This document shows positions 5,565 to 9,456 of a DNA stretch of 9,456 nucleotides, one piece after another. The stretch's first letter is position 1. Each line of letters opens with the position of its first letter. The notes under the pieces were generated by a model. The model saw only the letters and a list, made by a program, of their open reading frames with translations. It searched no databases and was not told the DNA's origin. The position numbers and the translations under genes were made by a program. The stretch covers positions 1-9,456 of the forward strand of contig DCCL01000207.1 in NCBI GenBank assembly GCA_002313795.1, written 5' to 3'. This DNA comes from Faecalibacterium prausnitzii (GTDB lineage: Bacteria > Bacillota > Clostridia > Oscillospirales > Ruminococcaceae).

Positions 5565-6740
5565 ATGGACAAGCATTCAAAACACCAGACTCCCTCTCTC
5601 CTGCACTACCCGGTGCTCCTGGCCTTCGGCCTATTCTTTGTAGGGCTGTTCCTCGCCGACCTCATCACGCCGGACCGGGCCTACAGTGAGCTGGAAAACA
5701 CCACCCTCTCCCAGCGGCCCAGTCTGTCCAGTTTCTCTGCGGATGGACTGAACAAATACTTCACAGCTTACACCAAGTATGTCAAAGACCAGGTGGTGGG
5801 CCGGGACGCCTGGATCGGCCTGCAGAGCGACGTGGAGACGCTGGTACTGCAGAAGGAGCAGAGCGGCGGCATCCTGCTGGGCAAAGAGCACATGATGTTC
5901 CCCCGCACCTACGGTCTCGTCTCCAGCGAGACCCGCACCCTGCCCAAGAACACGGCGGCTCTTGAAGCCCTCTGCCAGCACTATCCGGGAAAGGTCAATG
6001 TGATGCTGGTGCCTGCGGCATCGGACATCTACCCGGAGAACGTCCCTGCGGGCGCACCGCTGCTGGATGAGGACAGTTACCTCGACTCCCTTGCCAGCAC
6101 GGTACAGAGCGCCGGAGGGCGCTTTGTAGACGTGCGGCAGACCCTGCGGGACCACAAGAGCAACTATATCTACTACCGCACCGACCACCACTGGACGACG
6201 CTGGGCGCATACTACGCCTATCAGCAGCTCTGCGATGAACTGGGTCTGACCCCCTTCGACCTCTCGGCCCACAAAGCCCTGACGGCAGAGAACTTCTATG
6301 GCACCCACTACTCCAAAGCCCGGACTCCGAATGCAGAGCCGGACACCATCACCTACTACGACCTGCCCAACCAGCTGACCATCTACAACGTCACCGGCCC
6401 GGGCCAGCCCACCGATGGCGAGACCACCGGCCTCTACGACACGGCCAAGCTGGATGTCTACGACAAATACGCCATGTTCCTCCACGGCAACAATGGCCTG
6501 AGCCGCATCAAGGGCAACGGCACCGGGCGCATCCTCGTGGTCAAGGACAGCTATGCCAACTGCTTCTCCCCCTTCCTGACGGCCAACTACGCCGACATCG
6601 ATGTGGTGGATTTCCGCAACTACAACTATGGTCTGGACTCCCTCATCGCCGCAAATGACTACGACCAGATCCTCGTGCTCTACAGCTTCGATTCCTTCAA
6701 GAGCGACCCGTACCTTTACCGGGCCGGTGCCGCAGGCTGA
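5565..6740 (+). CDS. DHHW family protein (AlgJ/AlgX-like acetylation partner)
   Basis: Membrane-anchored extracellular protein that likely takes the acyl group from the MBOAT enzyme and places it on the glycan. The 391-residue product has one N-terminal membrane segment (about 15-34), the SELENTTLSQRP stretch (41-52) typical of AlgX/DHHW proteins, the name-giving DHHW motif (207-210) within TDHHWTTLGAYYAY, and KDSYAN with Ser329. By analogy to AlgX, Asp207, His209 and Ser329 would form the SGNH-like catalytic set. The ATG at 5565 is preceded by GGAGG (5551-5555) at nine bases; frames reaching further upstream only run into the MBOAT gene. Complete and intact. The substrate cannot be read from the sequence: no polysaccharide synthase is in the window. 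Confidence 0.9.
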   Translation: MDKHSKHQTPSLLHYPVLLAFGLFFVGLFLADLITPDRAYSELENTTLSQRPSLSSFSADGLNKYFTAYTKYVKDQVVGRDAWIGLQSDVETLVLQKEQSGGILLGKEHMMFPRTYGLVSSETRTLPKNTAALEALCQHYPGKVNVMLVPAASDIYPENVPAGAPLLDEDSYLDSLASTVQSAGGRFVDVRQTLRDHKSNYIYYRTDHHWTTLGAYYAYQQLCDELGLTPFDLSAHKALTAENFYGTHYSKARTPNAEPDTITYYDLPNQLTIYNVTGPGQPTDGETTGLYDTAKLDVYDKYAMFLHGNNGLSRIKGNGTGRILVVKDSYANCFSPFLTANYADIDVVDFRNYNYGLDSLIAANDYDQILVLYSFDSFKSDPYLYRAGAAG

Positions 6741-6764
6741 GGAGGCAATTATTGCAGTATTTTT

Positions 6765-6812
6765 CCACAAACTTCCGGGGTGTTTTTCATGCAATTTCCC
6801 GGCTTTTTGTGG
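6765..6812. repeat. Long inverted repeat between the DHHW gene and the GG-peptide promoter
   Basis: CCACAAA (6765-6771) pairs with TTTGTGG (6806-6812), and CCGGG (6775-6779) with CCCGG (6798-6802). A symmetric CTT/CTT internal loop lies between the two helices and the loop is 18 bases. It could be the end of the MBOAT-DHHW transcript (the inner stem is followed by CTTTTT), or an operator site just upstream of the -35 box at 6829. Neither can be proved from sequence. Confidence 0.5.
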
Positions 6813-6828
6813 TTCCTGTCCAAAACAC

Positions 6829-6857
6829 TTGCGCAAAATGCGGCCTTGTAGTAGAAT
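6829..6857 (+). promoter_or_regulatory. Candidate promoter for the GG-leader peptide pair
   Basis: TTGCGC (6829-6834) and TAGAAT (6852-6857) are spaced by 17 bases; the -10 box matches five of six consensus bases, the -35 box only three, so an activator may help. Transcription would begin near 6864, giving a leader of about 93 bases with two hairpins, 6866-6885 (CAGAGA/TCTCTG) and 6903-6930 (GCAGC/GCTGC outer stem, GGC/GCC inner stem). Confidence 0.45.
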
Positions 6858-6956
6858 GATGCTGACAGAGAAGTTTGTCTCTCTGGATGAGGGAATCATA
6901 CCGCAGCACGGCGTTTTCCCGCCCGGCTGCTGAACATTAAAAGGAGCGATTCATTT

Positions 6957-7292
6957 ATGAAAAAATATATGGAACTTCCCGCTGACTACGCTGTCCTTTC
7001 TGAAGACGAGATGACCTATACCTGCGGTGGCAGCGATGCCCTCGGTGCAGTCGTCACCGTTGTGGGTGTAGCCGTTCTGGCTTCCAGCTATGTCTGGGGC
7101 ATCTCGCAGGCCCGCGACTGGCTGAGCGTCAACAGCAACCGCAAGGGCAATATCTTCACCGTTCTGGGCCGTGCTTCCGACGACCTGGGCAAGGATATGT
7201 CCAAGTCCGCTTCCAACTTCCTGCGTGATGGCGTTGCCGCTGGTACGGTCATCGCCCTCGCTCCTCTGAGCGCCATCCTGCTCATCCTGTAA
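6957..7292 (+). CDS. Double-glycine leader peptide, bacteriocin-like precursor 1
   Basis: A 111-residue small protein that I do not recognise as a named family. Residues 1-25 look like a leader for a peptidase-containing ABC exporter: charged start, LPAxYxV, acidic SEDE, EMTYT, then Cys-Gly-Gly at 23-25, with cleavage expected after Gly25. The 86-residue remainder begins with a hydrophobic segment (29-49), continues through a polar middle with DDLGKDMSKSASN (75-87), a GxxxG (92-96), and a hydrophobic C-terminus ending in LLIL. Such a layout fits a membrane-active class II bacteriocin-like or signalling peptide, although it is long for one. AAGGAG (6941-6946) lies 10 bases before the ATG. A paralog follows after 92 bases. 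No exporter or immunity gene is adjacent, so those would act from elsewhere. A non-secreted membrane protein is the main alternative. Confidence 0.75.
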   Translation: MKKYMELPADYAVLSEDEMTYTCGGSDALGAVVTVVGVAVLASSYVWGISQARDWLSVNSNRKGNIFTVLGRASDDLGKDMSKSASNFLRDGVAAGTVIALAPLSAILLIL

Positions 7293-7384
7293 CTCTGCTT
7301 CCGGCTGTGCCCCTGCAGAGCTGACCCTGTAAAAGCGGTGCATTCCTGCATCGTTTTGAGATTTGTTCGAAAAGGAGTGCTATT
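7293..7384 (+). other. Spacer with two hairpins between the GG-leader genes
   Basis: CTCTGC (7293-7298) pairs with GCAGAG (7315-7320) directly after the first stop codon. Further on, 7335-7342 pair with 7347-7354 (8 bp including two G-U pairs, 4-base loop) followed by TTT. The second is a weak terminator-like structure that might lower expression of the second gene relative to the first. No convincing separate promoter is visible. Confidence 0.4.
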
Positions 7385-7711
7385 ATGGAAAACATCATGA
7401 TGCTGCCCGCTTCCTACTGCGTGATGAACGAAGAGGAAATGACTTACACTTCCGGCGGTGCAACGACAGTTCAGGCTATATGCGCTTGGTTCCTTCCGTT
7501 CTACGGCTGGTACAAGGGCATCACTGCTGTCCGTGATTACCGTAAGAAGAACCCTGACAACTGGACCAGCAAGGGCCTTGATGACCTGAGCAAGCACATG
7601 GATAAGAGCGCCGCTAATATGTTCTATGATGTGGGCTGTGCTCTTTCTGTCGTGGGTTCCTGCATGAGCATTATTTGGCTCCCGATCAATGCGCTCATCG
7701 TCTTCTCTTAA
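7385..7711 (+). CDS. Double-glycine leader peptide, bacteriocin-like precursor 2
   Basis: A 108-residue paralog of the gene just upstream. Its first 25 residues match that protein at 15 positions without gaps, including LPAxYxV, EMTYT and the final Gly-Gly (24-25), so the same peptidase should cut both. The 83-residue remainder is otherwise different: an aromatic hydrophobic part (WFLPFYGWYKG, 35-45, with a GxxxG), a basic patch (RDYRKKN, 50-56), then DLSKHMDKSAAN (67-78) aligning with the first protein, and a hydrophobic C-terminal segment (83-107) with Cys85 and Cys93. AAGGAG (7372-7377) lies seven bases before the ATG. Leader conservation with core divergence is what one expects of co-exported peptides. 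Function is inferred only; no immunity protein is evident. Confidence 0.75.
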   Translation: MENIMMLPASYCVMNEEEMTYTSGGATTVQAICAWFLPFYGWYKGITAVRDYRKKNPDNWTSKGLDDLSKHMDKSAANMFYDVGCALSVVGSCMSIIWLPINALIVFS

Positions 7712-7740
7712 TCAGTCAGGAGACTCCGAAGAACAACAAA

Positions 7741-7785
7741 GGCGGAGGCCCTTCCCGGAATGGGAAGGGCCTCCGCCCTCTTTTT
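7741..7785. terminator. Strong bidirectional terminator between the GG-peptide genes and dnaJ
   Basis: A perfect 16-bp GC-rich stem (7741-7756 with 7762-7777) has a 5-base loop, followed on the plus strand by CTCTTTTT (7778-7785... the T-run is 7781-7785). On the minus strand the stem is followed by TTTGTTGTTC, so it can also end the dnaJ transcript, whose stop codon is only five bases away. The two convergent units share it. Confidence 0.93.
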
Positions 7786-7790
7786 ATGTT

Positions 7791-8969
7791 TTACTGGAAC
7801 ATATCCTTCAGCTTCTTGAAGAAGCCCTTGCGCTTTTCGTAGTTCTCCTCTTTCAGGGTGCCCTCGAATTTCTTCAGGGCATCGCGCTGGGTCTTGCTCA
7901 GCTTCTTGGGGATCTCCACCTCGCACTTGACGTACATATCGCCCCGGCCGCGGCCATTCAGATATTGGATGCCCTTGCCGCGCAGGCGGAAGGTGGTGCC
8001 GCTCTGGGTGCCCTCCGGCACGGTGAGCTCCACCTTGCCGTCGATCGAAGGCACCGTGATGCTGTCACCCAGAACTGCCTGGCTGTAGGTGATCGGTACG
8101 ATGACATAGACATCATAGCCGTCACGCTGGAACACCTCGCTGGGACGGACCGTGACCATCACGATGACATCACCAGAGGGACCGCCGTTGGTGCCGGCAT
8201 CGCCCATGCCACGCAGTGCGAAGCTCTGGTCGTCGTCGATGCCCATGGGGATGGACACCTCCAGCGTCTTCTTGGTCGCGGTCTTGCCGCTGCCGTGGCA
8301 GCTCTTGCAGGGGTTCTTGACCAGCTTGCCCTTGCCGCCGCAGCGAGAGCAGGGCTGCTGGGTCTGCATGACACCGAAGGGCGTGCGCTGCTGACGGACG
8401 ACGAAACCGCGGCCGCCGCAGTCAGGGCAGGTCTCCGGGCTGGAGCCTGCGGCGCAGCCGGTGCCGTGGCACTCAGTGCACTCCTGCTGGCGGGTGATGG
8501 TGATGTTCTTCTTGCAGCCATGCACGGCCTCGTCAAAGCTCAGGGTGATGCGGACACGGATGTCCTGACCTTTGCGGGGGGCGTTGGGGTTGGCCTGGCG
8601 GGTCGAACCGCCAAAGCCACCAAAGCCGCCGCCGAAGATATCGCCAAAGATATCGCCGAAGTCCATGCCGTCGGCACCGCCGAAGCCGCTAAAGCCCCCG
8701 GCACCGGGGCCGCCGCCGTTCTGGGCAGCGTAGTTGGGGTCAACACCGGCAAAGCCGTACTGATCGTAAAGCTGACGCTTCTTGGGGTCAGAAAGCACCT
8801 CGTTTGCTTCGTTGATCTCCTTGAACTTTTCCTCGGCGGCCTTATCGCCGGGGTTATAGTCCGGGTGGTACTTCATTGCCAGCTTGCGGTAGGCTTTTTT
8901 GATCTCCGCATCGGTGGCCGTTTTGGATACACCCAGCACTTCGTAGTAATCACGTTTTTCCTGTGCCAT
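7791..8969 (-). CDS. dnaJ: Chaperone protein DnaJ (Hsp40)
   Basis: Cytosolic co-chaperone that delivers unfolded proteins to DnaK and stimulates its ATPase. The 392-residue product has the full class I layout: J domain (1-71) with HPD at 35-37, a Gly/Phe-rich region (about 85-121) containing a GDIF-GDIF repeat, a zinc domain (164-228) with four CxxCxGxG repeats (Cys164, 181, 207 and 221 lead them), then the two C-terminal substrate domains. It is slightly longer than E. coli DnaJ and intact. The ATG at 8969 is used because GAGAGGTGAG lies just upstream and the product then starts [13 protein letters not shown]; an in-frame ATG at 9008 would add 13 unlikely residues. It follows dnaK after 157 bases, so co-transcription is probable. 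No CIRCE element is seen in the window. Confidence 0.98.
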   Translation of the reverse strand: MAQEKRDYYEVLGVSKTATDAEIKKAYRKLAMKYHPDYNPGDKAAEEKFKEINEANEVLSDPKKRQLYDQYGFAGVDPNYAAQNGGGPGAGGFSGFGGADGMDFGDIFGDIFGGGFGGFGGSTRQANPNAPRKGQDIRVRITLSFDEAVHGCKKNITITRQQECTECHGTGCAAGSSPETCPDCGGRGFVVRQQRTPFGVMQTQQPCSRCGGKGKLVKNPCKSCHGSGKTATKKTLEVSIPMGIDDDQSFALRGMGDAGTNGGPSGDVIVMVTVRPSEVFQRDGYDVYVIVPITYSQAVLGDSITVPSIDGKVELTVPEGTQSGTTFRLRGKGIQYLNGRGRGDMYVKCEVEIPKKLSKTQRDALKKFEGTLKEENYEKRKGFFKKLKDMFQ

Positions 8970-9040
8970 AATCCACTCACCTCTCCGGGAACGTCCTGCC
9001 CGGGACACTCCCCGGTCGGTTCCTCTCTATAACCAGCAAG

Positions 9041-9068
9041 AGCCGCCCCGGCCAAAACCGGAGCGGCT
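9041..9068 (-). other. Stem-loop in the dnaK-dnaJ spacer
   Basis: An 11-bp stem (9041-9051 with 9058-9068) has a 6-base loop. The single imperfect pair is C opposite A on the plus strand but G-U in minus-strand RNA, so the stem is complete only in the dnaK-dnaJ message. No T-run follows in that direction (the next bases are CTTGCTGG), arguing for an attenuator or processing/stability element rather than a full terminator. A second, imperfect structure (GTGTGT/ACACAC arms) lies at about 9081-9112. Confidence 0.55.
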
Positions 9069-9126
9069 TTTGCTATTCTACGCGTGTGTCCGCCGGTTTG
9101 GCCGGGCACACACTGCTGTGTTTCGA

Positions 9127-9456
9127 TCAGACTTCCTTGAAGTCAGCATCCACAACGCCATCATCGTTGGGCTTCTGCTGGTCGTTGTTTGCGCCAGCAT
9201 CGGGGCCGGGCTGTGCGCCTGCGGCCTGCTGTGCGGACGCAGCAGCCTGATACATCTTCTCAAAGACGTGGCTCAGAGCATCCTGCTTTGCCTTGATGTC
9301 GTCGATGGAGCCAGACTGGACAGCAGTCTTCAGGTCGGCCAGCTTAGCCTCAGCCTCGCTCTTGACGTCAGCAGGCATCTTGTCGCCGTTCTCCTTCAGC
9401 ATCTTCTCAGTCTGGAAGACCATCTGGTCGGCACCGTTGCGGATATCGACCTCTTC
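9127..9456 (-). CDS. dnaK: Chaperone protein DnaK (Hsp70), C-terminal part
   Basis: Only the last 109 residues lie in the window; the gene runs off the right edge. They cover the helical lid of the substrate-binding domain, starting EEVDIRNGADQMVFQTEK, through the alternating charged helices (EAEAKLADLKTAVQ, HVFEKMYQAA), to a flexible Gln/Ala/Asn/Gly-rich tail and the conserved acidic end DDGVVDADFKEV that helps recruit partners in bacterial DnaK. DnaK is the ATP-driven folding chaperone that works with DnaJ, encoded just downstream on the same strand, and with GrpE, whose gene would lie outside the window. Nothing is unusual in the visible part. Confidence 0.97.
   Translation of the reverse strand, partial: EEVDIRNGADQMVFQTEKMLKENGDKMPADVKSEAEAKLADLKTAVQSGSIDDIKAKQDALSHVFEKMYQAAASAQQAAGAQPGPDAGANNDQQKPNDDGVVDADFKEV

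Noticed and set aside
5631..6899. Minus-strand open frame (422 codons) opposite the DHHW gene
   Set aside because: Val/Gly-rich shadow of a recognised coding region; no start signals or motifs.
8640..8665. Short tandem repeat in the dnaJ Gly/Phe region
   Set aside because: It encodes the GDIF-GDIF repeat normal for this low-complexity region of DnaJ, not a separate repeat element.
7689..9032. Long plus-strand open frame (447 codons) opposite dnaJ
   Set aside because: It lies antisense to an unmistakable dnaJ, has low-complexity Ala/Leu/Gly composition expected from GC-rich shadow frames, and begins inside the preceding GG-peptide gene.
8970..9126. Rho-independent terminator separating dnaK from dnaJ
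   Set aside because: The stems are not followed by a T-run in the minus direction, and the TTTT next to 9068 lies on the wrong strand for dnaK.

Overview
The window looks like chromosomal DNA from a fairly GC-rich Clostridia member of the Oscillospiraceae/Ruminococcaceae (Faecalibacterium, Gemmiger or Subdoligranulum type). The lineage is inferred from gene content: Gram-positive AGGAGG-type ribosome sites, a minimal spoVAC-spoVAD-spoVAE set, a DUF4358 lipoprotein next to an MBOAT/DHHW pair, and dnaK-dnaJ. No marker gene settles the genus.

Layout. Positions 1-346 hold no convincing gene but a chain of strong inverted repeats. On the minus strand, 2268-347 carry spoVAC, spoVAD and spoVAE, the core of the channel that moves dipicolinic acid during sporulation and germination. 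A near-perfect forespore sigma-G promoter match lies just upstream of spoVAC. Divergent from it is a membrane-anchored LAS/VanY-type D-Ala-D-Ala carboxypeptidase (2348-3271). Next on the plus strand come a DUF4358 lipoprotein (3414-4010) with its own promoter and a terminator hairpin, then an MBOAT O-acyltransferase (4130-5548) and a DHHW/AlgX-like protein (5565-6740). The last two probably O-acetylate an exported glycan.

Positions 6957-7711 hold the most unusual part: two tandem small genes of 111 and 108 codons. Both products have a nearly identical 25-residue N-terminus ending in Gly-Gly, typical of leaders cut by peptidase-containing ABC exporters. Their predicted mature parts of 86 and 83 residues share a DDLxKxMxKSAxN motif between hydrophobic segments. 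They look like a two-peptide bacteriocin-like or signalling system with no exporter or immunity gene in the window. A strong bidirectional terminator (7741-7785) separates them from convergent dnaJ (8969-7791) and the 3' end of dnaK (from the window edge to 9127), which are on the minus strand with a structured spacer between them.
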